Shown here: positions 44,324 through 53,289 of the stretch, in pieces | Position numbering within the stretch: position 1 is the first letter of the stretch | How the letters are laid out: each line of letters begins with the position of its first letter | Assembly: GCA_949841355.1 (NCBI GenBank) | Contig: CATKZP010000001.1 | Span: 62,001-126,000, forward strand | Length of the DNA stretch: 64,000 nucleotides | DNA from: an uncultured Oscillospiraceae bacterium | GTDB taxonomy: Bacteria; Bacillota; Clostridia; Oscillospirales; Oscillospiraceae | Direction of reading: 5' to 3' | Position numbers and translations under genes: made by a program | Notes under the pieces: model-generated | Told to the model about the DNA's origin: nothing | Seen by the model: the letters and a program-made list of their open reading frames with translations, nothing else | The model's database searches: none

Positions 44324-46579
44324 TTACTTCAGCCAGTACACGTCGGCCAGATCCTTCACGTAGCAGCCGTTCCAGCCGTCCGCAAACATACCGGGATCAA
44401 GCGTCCAGTTGTAAGCGTAGTCATAGGCGGCGCTGGTGAAGCCGGTGGCGTAGTTGAAGCAGGTATACATGGGGGGGCCCTGGTAGCTGCCGGTCACGGG
44501 AGCCTGGTACAGCTCATCCAGCATGGGGTTGAAGTCGCCCACGGTGTTCTGCACCACGAAGCCGGCGCTCGCCATGTTCTCGCTCTGCATAAAGCCGGTC
44601 ACCAGCAGGTCGGTGAAGTCGTTGTCGGCGGTGCCGTACCAGTTCAGGACCAGGGGCATATAATAGTCGTCGCCCACCTTGGTGGTCTTATAGGCGCCGT
44701 CCTTGGACTGGAAGGTGATGTCGCGCTCGTCCATGTGGTCGGCGGCGATCTTCTTATAGCGGACGCCGGACTCATAGGGATTGCCCTCGGCGTCGTAGAT
44801 CCAGCCGCCCTCCTCCAGGGCCGCGATGGCGCTGTCCACGGAGGTGGCGTAGGCGTCCAGGATCATGCCGTGCTCCACGGCGTGCTTATACATCCAGGAA
44901 CCGGTGTAGTAGGGGCCGTCGGACACGCCGCCGAAGCCGCCGGTGAAGTCCTTGGCGAAGCCGGCGCGGTCCATGCAGTAGGCGATGGCGCGGCGGACCT
45001 CAACGAACTGGACGGGGCCGAAGTCGCCACGGAAGCCCAGCTTGCCGTAGCCGGCACGGCTGTAGTGGGTGGCCACATACTTGTCGGGCTCTTTCTCCAC
45101 CAGGGCCAGGGCCTCGTTGGTGGCGTCGCCGCCGGTGATGCCCTTCAGCACGTCAACGCCGCCGGTCTGCAGGTCGGTGAGCTGGGTCTTGGTCACCACG
45201 TACTTATACACCACGGTCTCAATCGTGGGCTTGACGCCCTCGAAGTTGCCGGGGAAGTTGGGGTTGATCTTCAGCACGGCGGACTTGTCGGCCACGTCGT
45301 AGCTCTCCAGCATATAGGGGCCGCTGTACGGATAGGTGTTGTCAGTGTTCTGGGAGGTGGCGTAGATGTGGGCGGCGGTCACGTACTTGTCGTCGCCGTC
45401 CTTGGCGTAGAAGTCGTCGCTGAAATAGCAGCCATTGCCGTCGTCCAGGATCTGGGCGTCGCCGATCCACTGCTTGGCGGCGTAGGCGCGGAACGCGCCG
45501 TAGGTGATGTCATAGAAGTAGGGCAGGTGCTTGGCGTCGATGGTGACGGAGAAGGTGTGGTCGTCGATCAGCCGCAGGCCCTTGATCTCCTTGGTGCCTT
45601 TCTCGGAGCCGGGGCCGGTGTAGGCGTTGAAGTCATCAAAGCCCACCAGGGGACGCAGGGACTGATGGTCCTTGCCGGCGGCCTCAGCGGCCACGGGGGT
45701 GGAGAACGCCATGGCAAAGGCCAGGTAGTCCTTGGAGGTGACATCGCTGCCGTCGGAGAACTTCAGGCCCTCTTTGATCTTGATGGTGAAGGTCTTGGAG
45801 CCGTCCTCGTTCACCACGTCGGAGTGCTCGGCCACCACGCTGTCGTTCCACACAAAGCCGCCCTCTTTGGTGCTGGAGACGGTCTCCATGCCCACGCACA
45901 TATTCTGCACGGCCAGGTCGGCGGCGCCGGGGTCGGTGGCGCCAAAGGTGGCATAGCGGATCTTGCCGGACAGCTCGGTGGTATCGCCGATGAAGATGCT
46001 GTTGTCGGCCTTCTCGCTGGTCCAGTCGATCAGGGCCTGCTCAGCGCTCCAGTAGGGGTTGGTGGGGTACTCGGCAACGCCCTTGATCTGGGCGTTGTAG
46101 AGATCGTAGTACTCGTTGGAGTACAGGGGAATCTCGGGCAGCAGAGAGTTCCAGCGCTGGATATACAGCTTCCACCAGTTGGCGTACACGTCGTCCTCGG
46201 TGGGCCAGTCAGCCTCGCGGCCCTCGGGAATGGCGGTGTTGTATACCATGCACATGGACAGGAAGTCCATGCCCAGCTCATACTGCTGGCCGTCCACCTC
46301 GATGTAGGACAGACCGGTGTCGGTGTCCTCAATCACGTCGGCAATGGTGATCTGCTTGCCGAACTGGGTATACAGGTCGGTGTAGTCGACACCGTACTCC
46401 TTACCGGCCAGCAGGCCGACGCCGGTGTACTCGGGCTCAGTGGGGCCCTCGGACTCCACAGGCGCGCTGGGGTCGCTGGAGCCGGCAGGGGGAGCGCTGG
46501 GGTCGCTCGCCTGCGGCGTGCAGGCGAACAGGCCGAGGCACATCACAGCCGCCAGCAGAAGCGCAAGAAACTTCTTCAT
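44324..46579 (-). CDS. oppA: Oligopeptide-binding lipoprotein OppA, apparently circularly permuted
   Basis: This 751-residue lipoprotein has signal MKKFLALLLAAVMCLGLFAC. The SBP_5 N-lobe pattern begins only near residue 205 (GKIRYATFGATDPGAADLAVQNMCVGM) and continues with TFTIKIKEGLKFSDGSDVTSKDY at 263-285. Residues about 130-180 (NWWKLYIQRWNSLLPEIPLYSNEYYDLYNAQIKG) instead resemble the usual C-terminal end of SBP_5 proteins. The actual C-terminus stops at ADGWNGCYVKDLADVYWLK without that block. The family is normally about 500-600 residues. It is the first gene of oppABCDF. Confidence 0.92.
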   Translation of the reverse strand: MKKFLALLLAAVMCLGLFACTPQASDPSAPPAGSSDPSAPVESEGPTEPEYTGVGLLAGKEYGVDYTDLYTQFGKQITIADVIEDTDTGLSYIEVDGQQYELGMDFLSMCMVYNTAIPEGREADWPTEDDVYANWWKLYIQRWNSLLPEIPLYSNEYYDLYNAQIKGVAEYPTNPYWSAEQALIDWTSEKADNSIFIGDTTELSGKIRYATFGATDPGAADLAVQNMCVGMETVSSTKEGGFVWNDSVVAEHSDVVNEDGSKTFTIKIKEGLKFSDGSDVTSKDYLAFAMAFSTPVAAEAAGKDHQSLRPLVGFDDFNAYTGPGSEKGTKEIKGLRLIDDHTFSVTIDAKHLPYFYDITYGAFRAYAAKQWIGDAQILDDGNGCYFSDDFYAKDGDDKYVTAAHIYATSQNTDNTYPYSGPYMLESYDVADKSAVLKINPNFPGNFEGVKPTIETVVYKYVVTKTQLTDLQTGGVDVLKGITGGDATNEALALVEKEPDKYVATHYSRAGYGKLGFRGDFGPVQFVEVRRAIAYCMDRAGFAKDFTGGFGGVSDGPYYTGSWMYKHAVEHGMILDAYATSVDSAIAALEEGGWIYDAEGNPYESGVRYKKIAADHMDERDITFQSKDGAYKTTKVGDDYYMPLVLNWYGTADNDFTDLLVTGFMQSENMASAGFVVQNTVGDFNPMLDELYQAPVTGSYQGPPMYTCFNYATGFTSAAYDYAYNWTLDPGMFADGWNGCYVKDLADVYWLK

Positions 46580-46761
46580 ATTTACTCTTCCTCCTTGAAT
46601 AATTTATCTCTAACCGCCGTCCGGCCTTCCCGATTGGAAAGGACTGCGGCGGCTATCGACCGATAAGCCAGCGGGCGGCGGTGCTTTCACACTTTGCTGG
46701 AATAAACCTCCGCCGCCTGGAAAAAGGGAGCCCCGCCTCCTGTCGGAAAATGAAGCGTGCT

Positions 46762-46947
46762 CCCTTTTGGGAGAACCAAAAGGGGGCGCAAGGGCCGGCC
46801 CTTGCGCCCGACCGATTTTGCTGTTGGAGCGCGGACGCCGGAATTGTTCCGGCCTCGTCTGCGGCCGCCCTCCGGCGCCCGCCCGGGAGCGGTAAGCCCC
46901 CGGTTGAACTTACCGTTTATTTTAGTATACTCCGCGCAACTTTTCAA
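46762..46947 (-). promoter_or_regulatory. oppA promoter and structured leader; 46580-47240 otherwise empty
   Basis: On the minus strand TTGAAA (46942-46947), 17 bases and TAAAAT (46919-46924) form a promoter about 330 bases before oppA. The leader contains a perfect 26-base palindrome at 46784-46809. It abuts a second hairpin at 46762-46784 (CCCTTTTGG with loop GAGAA). The two share a base, so they may compete or stack. The rest of the 660-base gap shows one 8-bp hairpin (47169-47196) near the end of the M56 gene and no gene. Confidence 0.6.
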
Positions 46948-47240
46948 CGATAAGCCTGCATTTTTTCTTTTTTCTGTAAAAACGCTAAAAAGCATCGCGG
47001 TTTTTCGGGTCATAATTAGTGAAGTTGTTTGCTTTTCCTCCCTCCCTGCCAATTTTAAAAGACTCGAGTGCCCTCCCGGCGCATACGTTTGTTTCCTCGT
47101 GGTGGCCTTTTGTTCTGGCGAGGCGCGGGAAAGCCGCCGGAGCGCGCGCCCCGGCGGTTCCGGCTCCTCAGACGCGCCTTTTGGCGGCCGCGTCTGAAAG
47201 CGCAAAAATTTTAAATTCATTTTTCCCGCGGCCCGCCCGG

Positions 47241-50200
47241 TTATTCTGCAAGCAGGCTGTCTGCCGATATTTCCCTGATCTGGAAACCGCTGCCGGTGAA
47301 GTCCAGGTCCACGCTGATGTAGTATACCTCATGCAGGTCCGCGCCGCTCAACTCAAGCTCCACCCAGCAGAGCACACCGCCGTCCTGGACACCATAGCGC
47401 ACGTGCTCCCCCACGCTGACGGCCTCGACCTCTCCCCCCGCCTTTCTAATCCTCGTCTGCCCCTGCACGCCGGGCCCCTCCAGATAGAAGCAGGTCTCGT
47501 CCTCGGTGCATTCGTACCGGCCCACCACGCTCTGCCTAAGCCCCGACAGGTCGTACTCCTCCAGCGCCTGGGCGTCAAAGACGTGCAGCTCCTGATCGTC
47601 CGCCCCGGCGGTGTCCGTGTAGTGGAATATGCACACGATCTCGTCCCTGCCGTCGCCGTTCAGGTCCAGCACCTGGGGCTTCGCCTCCTCGGGCGGCTGG
47701 AGAGAGGAATCCCAGTTGGCGGAGAAATCCGCCGTCCTGTCCTGATACCGCAGGCGCACCACCCGCAGGCGGCCGCTGCCCGCCTCCCGCACGTCCAGCA
47801 CCTCGGGGTCTCCGGCGTACCACTGCGTCTCCATGGCCCGCTGGTAGTCCCGCAGATTTTCCAGCAGGGTCTTAGCCGGGTCGCGGGTAAAGCCTTCCTC
47901 ATCTCCCATGTCCAGCCACCACAGGCTGTCGTACAGCCGCCCCTCCTTTTCAAAGGTGTCCGCCAGATACTCGTCGGTGTTGAGCAGCGGAACGCTGTTG
48001 TCCAGCAGGGCGTTCACCTCCTCCATCAAGGCGGCGATGGCCTCCGGGTCGAAGCTCTCATGCAGCTGGGGCTGGAAGTTGATGTCAAACTCCAAGCTGT
48101 TTTCCCGGATCACCGTCTCCCGGCCGTTTTCCAGGGTGAACAGCTGGTAATTGTAGGAGCACCTGCCCTGGTACATGGTGGGGTGGTAGCGCAGCAGGTA
48201 ATCCTCCCCGTCCAGCGTGCACAGGAACAGGGCGTTATAGCCCGCATGGGCGAAGTAGCCCTCCTCGGAGAAGAGCAGCCTCTCCCCCTCCCAGATCTCC
48301 ACCCGGCGGCCCTGCGCCTGGCCGTCCGTCACGATGTCGCAGGTCTGGACCCGCCCCGGCATGCCGTCCCGGTCCAGGTCCACATCCCGGCCCACGCCGC
48401 CGGCGTTCTCATAGCGTTCGCCGGAGCTCATCCCCGCCCCTTGAAGGGCGCCCAGCAGGTCGTTGCGGAAACCCACCGAGGTGGAATCGGCCTGGGATAA
48501 GAAGGGCGTAACCGTCCTGTCCTTTCCCGCGCCGGTGACTGCCAGATAGTTGAAGCCTCCGGTAAAGTTCATCCAGCCCTCGTCGTCCAGGGTCATCCCT
48601 CCGGCCAGCAGGTTCACCGCGAATTCCGGCACGGTAGTGTGGTACTCGTAGAGCACCTTCCACAGCTCCACCTCCACGTCCTCCCCACCGGCCTGTAAGG
48701 TGTAAAGGTCCGGGCCTCTCATGCTCTTGATGCGCACCCGGTCAAAGGGCACCGCCTTGGCCAGCAGGACCGGCTCCCACGCCCCCGTCTCATCGTTATA
48801 GCTCTCGCCCCAGGTGGTGAGCACGCCCCCCGGCACATCGGTCTGGAACTGGGCGGCCACATGGGATTTGGCGGCGTTCAGCACGTCCGCCGGGACGGCG
48901 AAGCCGGAGGCCGGATTGTTTCCCGTGTACTGGAAGGCGATCTCCACCACCGGGGTCTTGTGGTTGTGATACCACTCCTCCGCCGCGGTCAGCAGCCGGG
49001 CCAGGGCGCGGGCCATGTCCAGCATCTCCTGGTCGGTGAGTTCAATGGTCTTGTCCCCCAGCTCAGACGTGAACTCCTTTCGGGTGAACGTATCGCTGCT
49101 CAAGTCCACGGTGAAGTCGATGACGAAGCCGTTGACAGTTCCATCCTCAATGCGTTCATCTTCCACGCTCAGGCGCACGTGCAGGACGCTTTTGCCCGCG
49201 TCCTCCCAGAACGCCCCGCCCTCGGCCCTCTCATCCGCCAGCTTCGGGCAGAAGCAGGACAAGTCCCCGGCGAGATAGAGCGCGCCGCCGTCGGTGCCCC
49301 GGGACCACTCCACATAGGCGCCCAACCCTTCGATCAGGACGTTCCTGTCCCCGTTCATGGAAAAACGCGCCTCATCCCCCCGGCGGGAGAACCGCTCCCC
49401 GTCCTCCACGTCCAAGTACATAAACGCCGCAGACCCCTCCGCCCGGAAGATCAGATCGCCGTCCTCCAGCGTGAAATAGTGGCTCCGTATCCCTGCGCTG
49501 TCCTGCAGCACCTTGTCGGTCAGACAGATCACGCCGTCCTCCTGGGTCCAGGTCCCACTGCCGATATGGCTGCTCAGAAGGCCCTCGTAGTATTCGAAGC
49601 CGCCGTCCTGCCGCAGCGTGATGGTGAAGTCTCCGCCAAAGCCGCCCGCGTCCCGGACGAACACGATCTCACTCGCGCCATAGGGCCAGAGCAGCCCGTC
49701 CAGATCCCCCGCCTTCTCCGGCTCCGCCTGCCCGAAAGCGCACAGGCAGGCCAGCGCCGTAGCCAGCACCACGGCCACCGCCGCCCACAGCCAGCGTCTG
49801 GGGGCCTGGGCGATGCGGGCGATTCGCTCCTTGAGGCATTTCTTGTCCCCCGCCATGGTGGTGGCGCACCGGAACAGGTCGCCGGGGCCGGGCTTGGCGG
49901 TGACCAGGGCCAGCAGGGTATTGCCGTACCCCGCCCGCTCGCCGTCGCCCAGCCGCCTGAGCGCTCCCTCGTCGCAGGCCAGCTCGCCGTCCCTCCGGCT
50001 CAGCCCCGCCGCCAGCCACACCAGCGGGTTCCACCAGTGGACGGCCAGCGCTCCGCACCGCAGCAGGCTCCAAATGTGGTCGCCCTGGCGGAAATGGGTG
50101 TACTCGTGGGCCAGCACGTGGCGGAGCATGGCGGGGTCCGCCGCCGCCTCGGGGGTGACGTAGACGGCGGGCCGCACCAGCCCGAACAGGCACGGCGAGG

Positions 50201-50735
50201 GCAGGCCCACCGCCGCGTACACCCGCAGGGGGCAGTCCGTCCCCTCCATCGGGATGCGGCCCCGCCGCAGCCGCCCGTAAAAGCGCAGGTTGGACGCCAG
50301 CAGCACCAGCGCCGCCGCCGCGCCGCCTGCCAGCCACACCCAGCCCAGCCACGGGGCCAGCTTGGTCAGATCGGGGGCGGCGGGGGGCTCCGGCGCGGCG
50401 GGCATGGCGGGCGGGTCGGGAAAGGCGGGCACGGTCCCCGGCTCCGCCTCCGTCTCCGGCAGGCCGCTGAAGCCGCCCGCCGGAGCGCTGGGCGCGGCGG
50501 CCGCCGGAGGCAGGTCCGCCACAGTTCGCTCGGTGCGCGTTTCCGTCAGCACCCACCGCCCGGCGATGGGGGAGGCGAACAGCTGCACCGGCACCAGCAG
50601 CCGCAGCAGCACCACCGCCCACAGGGCGTAGCGCAGTCCGGCGCTGATGCGCTTCCCCAGCGCCGCCCGCAGCGCCAGCACCACCAGGATCAGAAAAATA
50701 GAAGTTGCGATCCACTCCAGCAGCATCATGGTCAT
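47241..50735 (-). CDS. Large BlaR1-type M56 metallopeptidase sensor with a ~900-residue C-terminal ectodomain
   Basis: From MTMMLLEWIATSIFLILVVLALRAALGK the protein is 1164 residues. Helices lie near 5-22, 35-52 and 130-148. The zinc motif HEYTH is at 210-214, with SRRDGELACDEGALRRLG downstream and another helix after about 300 (WLWAAVAVVLATALACLCAFG). The remaining part of about 850 residues is probably extracellular and includes acidic segments (LDLNGDGRDEIVCIFHYTD) like repeat-type beta-propeller/FG-GAP sequence. The ATG overlaps the BlaI stop by four bases. An upstream 117-codon extension reads through blaI and is rejected. Confidence 0.87.
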   Translation of the reverse strand: MTMMLLEWIATSIFLILVVLALRAALGKRISAGLRYALWAVVLLRLLVPVQLFASPIAGRWVLTETRTERTVADLPPAAAAPSAPAGGFSGLPETEAEPGTVPAFPDPPAMPAAPEPPAAPDLTKLAPWLGWVWLAGGAAAALVLLASNLRFYGRLRRGRIPMEGTDCPLRVYAAVGLPSPCLFGLVRPAVYVTPEAAADPAMLRHVLAHEYTHFRQGDHIWSLLRCGALAVHWWNPLVWLAAGLSRRDGELACDEGALRRLGDGERAGYGNTLLALVTAKPGPGDLFRCATTMAGDKKCLKERIARIAQAPRRWLWAAVAVVLATALACLCAFGQAEPEKAGDLDGLLWPYGASEIVFVRDAGGFGGDFTITLRQDGGFEYYEGLLSSHIGSGTWTQEDGVICLTDKVLQDSAGIRSHYFTLEDGDLIFRAEGSAAFMYLDVEDGERFSRRGDEARFSMNGDRNVLIEGLGAYVEWSRGTDGGALYLAGDLSCFCPKLADERAEGGAFWEDAGKSVLHVRLSVEDERIEDGTVNGFVIDFTVDLSSDTFTRKEFTSELGDKTIELTDQEMLDMARALARLLTAAEEWYHNHKTPVVEIAFQYTGNNPASGFAVPADVLNAAKSHVAAQFQTDVPGGVLTTWGESYNDETGAWEPVLLAKAVPFDRVRIKSMRGPDLYTLQAGGEDVEVELWKVLYEYHTTVPEFAVNLLAGGMTLDDEGWMNFTGGFNYLAVTGAGKDRTVTPFLSQADSTSVGFRNDLLGALQGAGMSSGERYENAGGVGRDVDLDRDGMPGRVQTCDIVTDGQAQGRRVEIWEGERLLFSEEGYFAHAGYNALFLCTLDGEDYLLRYHPTMYQGRCSYNYQLFTLENGRETVIRENSLEFDINFQPQLHESFDPEAIAALMEEVNALLDNSVPLLNTDEYLADTFEKEGRLYDSLWWLDMGDEEGFTRDPAKTLLENLRDYQRAMETQWYAGDPEVLDVREAGSGRLRVVRLRYQDRTADFSANWDSSLQPPEEAKPQVLDLNGDGRDEIVCIFHYTDTAGADDQELHVFDAQALEEYDLSGLRQSVVGRYECTEDETCFYLEGPGVQGQTRIRKAGGEVEAVSVGEHVRYGVQDGGVLCWVELELSGADLHEVYYISVDLDFTGSGFQIREISADSLLAE

Positions 50736-51133
50736 GCTTTCCCGCCCCCTTCGATTTGGTCCAGAATCGCGCGCAGCTCGGCCACCTCTTCGCTGGACAG
50801 CTCCTGGCGCTGGGCCATGGCGCTCATCATCAGCCCCACGCTGCCCTGATACACCCGGTCCAGAAAGCTGTGAGTCTCGGCGGTGACCGCCTGCTCCCGC
50901 TCCACCGCCGGAGAATACAGCTTGCCCCGGGCGCCCTGCTCCGCCCGCACCAGGCCCTTCTCCTCCATCCGGCGCAGGGTGGTGATGGTGGTGCTCTTGG
51001 CCCAGCCAACCTGCGCTCCCAGCGCCGCCACCAGCTGCATCACCGTGCGGGGGCTGTCCTCCCACAGGCAGGTGAGCACGCTCCACTCGCTGGCGGTGAG
51101 TTTGACGCCGCCCGGCTCCTGTTTCATATCCAC
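50732..51133 (-). CDS. BlaI/MecI-family repressor (second copy)
   Basis: This 133-residue winged-helix protein reads KLTASEWSVLTCLWEDSPRTVMQLVAALGAQVGWAKSTTITTLRRMEEKGLVRAEQGARGKLYSPAVEREQAV, with a C-terminal helix pair. It starts at a GTG eight bases after GGAGG. The first BlaI of the window differs in sequence and operator, so the two pairs are likely independent circuits. Confidence 0.9.
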   Translation of the reverse strand: MDMKQEPGGVKLTASEWSVLTCLWEDSPRTVMQLVAALGAQVGWAKSTTITTLRRMEEKGLVRAEQGARGKLYSPAVEREQAVTAETHSFLDRVYQGSVGLMMSAMAQRQELSSEEVAELRAILDQIEGGGKA

Positions 51134-51169
51134 ATCCGTTTCCTCCCGTCTGGTTTACTTTGTAGTCCT

Positions 51170-51200
51170 ATCATAGCACGTCAGGTTTACACTGTCAACC
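51170..51200 (-). promoter_or_regulatory. Promoter and operator of the second BlaI pair
   Basis: TTGACA (51193-51198), 17 bases and TATGAT (51170-51175) on the minus strand form a strong promoter. The 17-base near-palindrome GGTTTACACTGTCAACC (51184-51200, plus-strand reading) covers the -35 and contains an ACA-N-TGT core like known BlaI boxes. Confidence 0.7.
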
Positions 51201-51227
51201 TTTTGAGATTACAAAAAAGCCGAAAAA

Positions 51228-51249
51228 ATCCCGCCCAGGCGGGCGGGAT
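51228..51249 (-). terminator. Terminator after the phosphatase gene
   Basis: A 9-bp stem ATCCCGCCC/GGGCGGGAT with a four-base loop is followed by TTTTTT on the minus strand, seven bases after the phosphatase stop. It is a classical intrinsic terminator. Confidence 0.85.
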
Positions 51250-51255
51250 CTTTTG

Positions 51256-51717
51256 TCATAGACTGTCCCCTTGGCATCGCTCCAGCAGCCCTTGGCACCC
51301 GGCCAGCACATCCCGCCAGGTGGTCTCGAAATCGTTTGTATACCAAGGGTCGGCCACTTCGCCGGGGCGGTCGGAAAAATCCATCAGCAGGTGCAGCTTC
51401 CCGCCGGCGTCGCCGCCGCAGATGCGGCGCATATTGCGCAAATTGGCCCGGTCCATCCCGATCAGCAGGTCGTACCGGCCGTAATCGGTATTGGTGAGCT
51501 GCCGGGCCGTCTTGCCTGTGCAGTCGATGCCGTGCTCCGCCAGCTTGCGCCGCGCCGGGGGATACACCGGGTTGCCGATCTCCTCGGTGCTGGTGGCAGC
51601 GGACTCGATGTGGAATTGGCTCTCCAGCCCAGCTTTCTTTACCAAATCCTTCATCACGAACTCAGCCATGGGGCTGCGGCAGATATTGCCGTGGCAGACG
51701 AAAAGTATCCTTGTCAT
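51256..51717 (-). CDS. Low-molecular-weight protein tyrosine phosphatase
   Basis: This 153-residue enzyme has the P-loop CHGNICRS at 8-15 (nucleophile C8, R14) and general acid D123 in DPWYTNDF. It dephosphorylates tyrosine or related phosphoproteins in the cytoplasm. Length is normal. It stands alone, with no adjacent tyrosine kinase or capsule genes, so its substrate is unknown. Confidence 0.94.
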   Translation of the reverse strand: MTRILFVCHGNICRSPMAEFVMKDLVKKAGLESQFHIESAATSTEEIGNPVYPPARRKLAEHGIDCTGKTARQLTNTDYGRYDLLIGMDRANLRNMRRICGGDAGGKLHLLMDFSDRPGEVADPWYTNDFETTWRDVLAGCQGLLERCQGDSL

Positions 51718-51831
51718 ATTCTGAAACCTCTTGAATGAATTGATATTTCGGGCCTCGCGGGTGTTTTATTTTACCATAGTCCAGGCCCGGTTTCCATATT
51801 AATTTGAATCTCTTACCAGCTTTTTGACAAG

Positions 51832-52767
51832 TTACAGATGCCGCAGATTCACGCGGTATTCCCGCAAATCCGCTTCCTTTACAGTTCCAATGATCTTATC
51901 AAGCGCCGCAGCAAGGGCCCCTTTGTCCTCCGGCAGGGCTCCCTGGAACTGAAACGCATTTGACGCGCCTAACGCGGCAAATTGGGTGGGTATTTCCAAA
52001 CTCTCCAGCAGCGTGCGGATTTCCTGGTATTTTTCAATCTCGCTTTCCTCTTTCCAGTTTCCCCGCTGAATTTCCCGAAAAAGCTCCGAGTCCGGGTAAA
52101 TGGTCAGCATATTGACGCCAATGAGCTGCGGATGCAGCTGATTGCAGACATCGGCGGTGGCGTTCGCGCCAATCTCCCCCCGGCCTGCGCCGGAAATACC
52201 CACCAGGTAGAAGAAGCTGTAATGGATGCCGGCCCGGTCTAAACGCCAGCACTGTTCCACAATATCAGCGGCGGCATAGCCCTTATTCATAAATTCCAGG
52301 GCTTCATCGTCGCCGGTTTCAATCCCGATTGTCAGGCCGTCATATCCGGCCCCATGAAGGGCCGTCAGGTCCTCGTCCGACTTTCGCGTGACATCTGTAA
52401 TCCGGGCAAAGCATCCAATGGTTTTTATCGAGGGAATATACTCCCGGATCAAGTCAGCCACCGCCATAAGCCGTTCAGCCTTCAATACAAAAGGATTGGC
52501 TCCGGTCAAAAAGGCCCGCTGAATGCGTTCCGGCCTGGGCGTTCCCTGCAAGCGGGCCGTCAGCATCGAAACAGGGTCGGTACTCCAAAGCTGAACCTCC
52601 TGCAAATCGCTCCTAATGTCCTCCAGCGGCGACATTCTGAATTGGAAGGGCAAATCATTGTAAAGCGTACAAAACTTGCATTTGTGGTGGGTGCATCCCG
52701 CCGTTACCTCAAGCAGCAGCGAGGACGCCTCATAAGGCGGCCTCCATATCGTTCCGGTGTAGTGCAT
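51832..52767 (-). CDS. Radical SAM protein
   Basis: This 311-residue enzyme has the cluster motif CTHHKCKFC at residues 25-33 (C-x4-C-x2-C), GANPFVLKAERLMAVADLIREYIPSI, and IGIETGDDEALEFMNKGY of the TIM-barrel SAM site. It resembles the group of uncharacterised radical SAM proteins related to the coproporphyrinogen oxidase/YgiQ type. It diverges from an HxlR regulator, suggesting stress- or substrate-induced expression. The reaction is unknown. Confidence 0.88.
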   Translation of the reverse strand: MHYTGTIWRPPYEASSLLLEVTAGCTHHKCKFCTLYNDLPFQFRMSPLEDIRSDLQEVQLWSTDPVSMLTARLQGTPRPERIQRAFLTGANPFVLKAERLMAVADLIREYIPSIKTIGCFARITDVTRKSDEDLTALHGAGYDGLTIGIETGDDEALEFMNKGYAAADIVEQCWRLDRAGIHYSFFYLVGISGAGRGEIGANATADVCNQLHPQLIGVNMLTIYPDSELFREIQRGNWKEESEIEKYQEIRTLLESLEIPTQFAALGASNAFQFQGALPEDKGALAAALDKIIGTVKEADLREYRVNLRHL

Positions 52768-52817
52768 TGCGTAACCCTCCTTGTTTTTGGGGCATTATAT
52801 CATGCTGCGGCGAAAAT

Positions 52818-52874
52818 AAAAGTACGGTACTTTTTTGCAGTACCTTGCTTTTTTCTTTGCGCGGGCGGTATAAT
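52818..52874 (+). promoter_or_regulatory. Divergent promoter region with a perfect palindrome (putative HxlR operator)
   Basis: The 17-base palindrome AAAAGTAC-G-GTACTTTT (52818-52834) lies between the radical SAM gene and the HxlR gene, with another GTAC 8 bases on. TTGCTT (52845-52850), 18 bases and TATAAT (52869-52874) form the HxlR gene promoter. The layout suits autoregulation plus control of the radical SAM gene. Confidence 0.65.
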
Positions 52875-52895
52875 GCCGTCAGGAGGTTGGGCGCT

Positions 52896-53249
52896 ATGAG
52901 GAAAACAGAAGCAGCAATCCAACGCTGCAAAACGATGTCGGCACTTCAAAAAATCCTGGGCGGCAAGTGGAAGCTCGAAATTCTCTACTATATCGCCTTT
53001 TGTGGTATCCATAGATTTGGAGCACTGCGCCGCCAGCTGGGTGGAATCACGGAATCCTCCCTGACAAAGCAGCTCAGAGAATTAGAGGCCGACGGCTTCT
53101 TAATCCGGCACGATTTCAAGGAAATTCCGCCGCGGGTGGAGTATACCCTGTCCGATCTGGGCCAGAGCTTTATGGACGTAATCGCCTATATGAAGGCCTG
53201 GGGAGATCAGAATTTGCCGCAGGAAGCATTCATTTCCGACGGACGTTGA
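52896..53249 (+). CDS. HxlR-family transcriptional regulator
   Basis: This 117-residue winged-helix protein has the HxlR hallmark ALQKILGGKWKLEILYYIAFCGIHRFGALRRQLGGITESSLTKQLRELEADGFLIR, then EIPPRVEYTLSDLGQSF. The start follows AGGAGGTTGGGCGCT. One Cys (C11, RCKTM) lies at the position used for redox sensing in some members, which is suggestive only. Confidence 0.92.
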   Translation: MRKTEAAIQRCKTMSALQKILGGKWKLEILYYIAFCGIHRFGALRRQLGGITESSLTKQLRELEADGFLIRHDFKEIPPRVEYTLSDLGQSFMDVIAYMKAWGDQNLPQEAFISDGR

Positions 53250-53254
53250 AACGA

Positions 53255-53289
53255 AAAAGGAAAGACACCCAAAGGGTGTCTTCCTTTTT
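53255..53289. terminator. Bidirectional terminator between HxlR gene and tRNA-Leu
   Basis: A stem pairs AGACACCC with GGGTGTCT, extended by flanking AAGGAA/TTCCTT. It is followed by TTTTT on the plus strand and by a mirrored T-run on the minus strand, serving both convergent transcripts. Confidence 0.8.

Noticed and set aside
50736..51086. 117-codon N-terminal extension of the large M56 gene
   Set aside because: It runs through the BlaI gene in another frame. The ATG at 50735 overlaps the BlaI stop by four bases, exactly as in the other pair.
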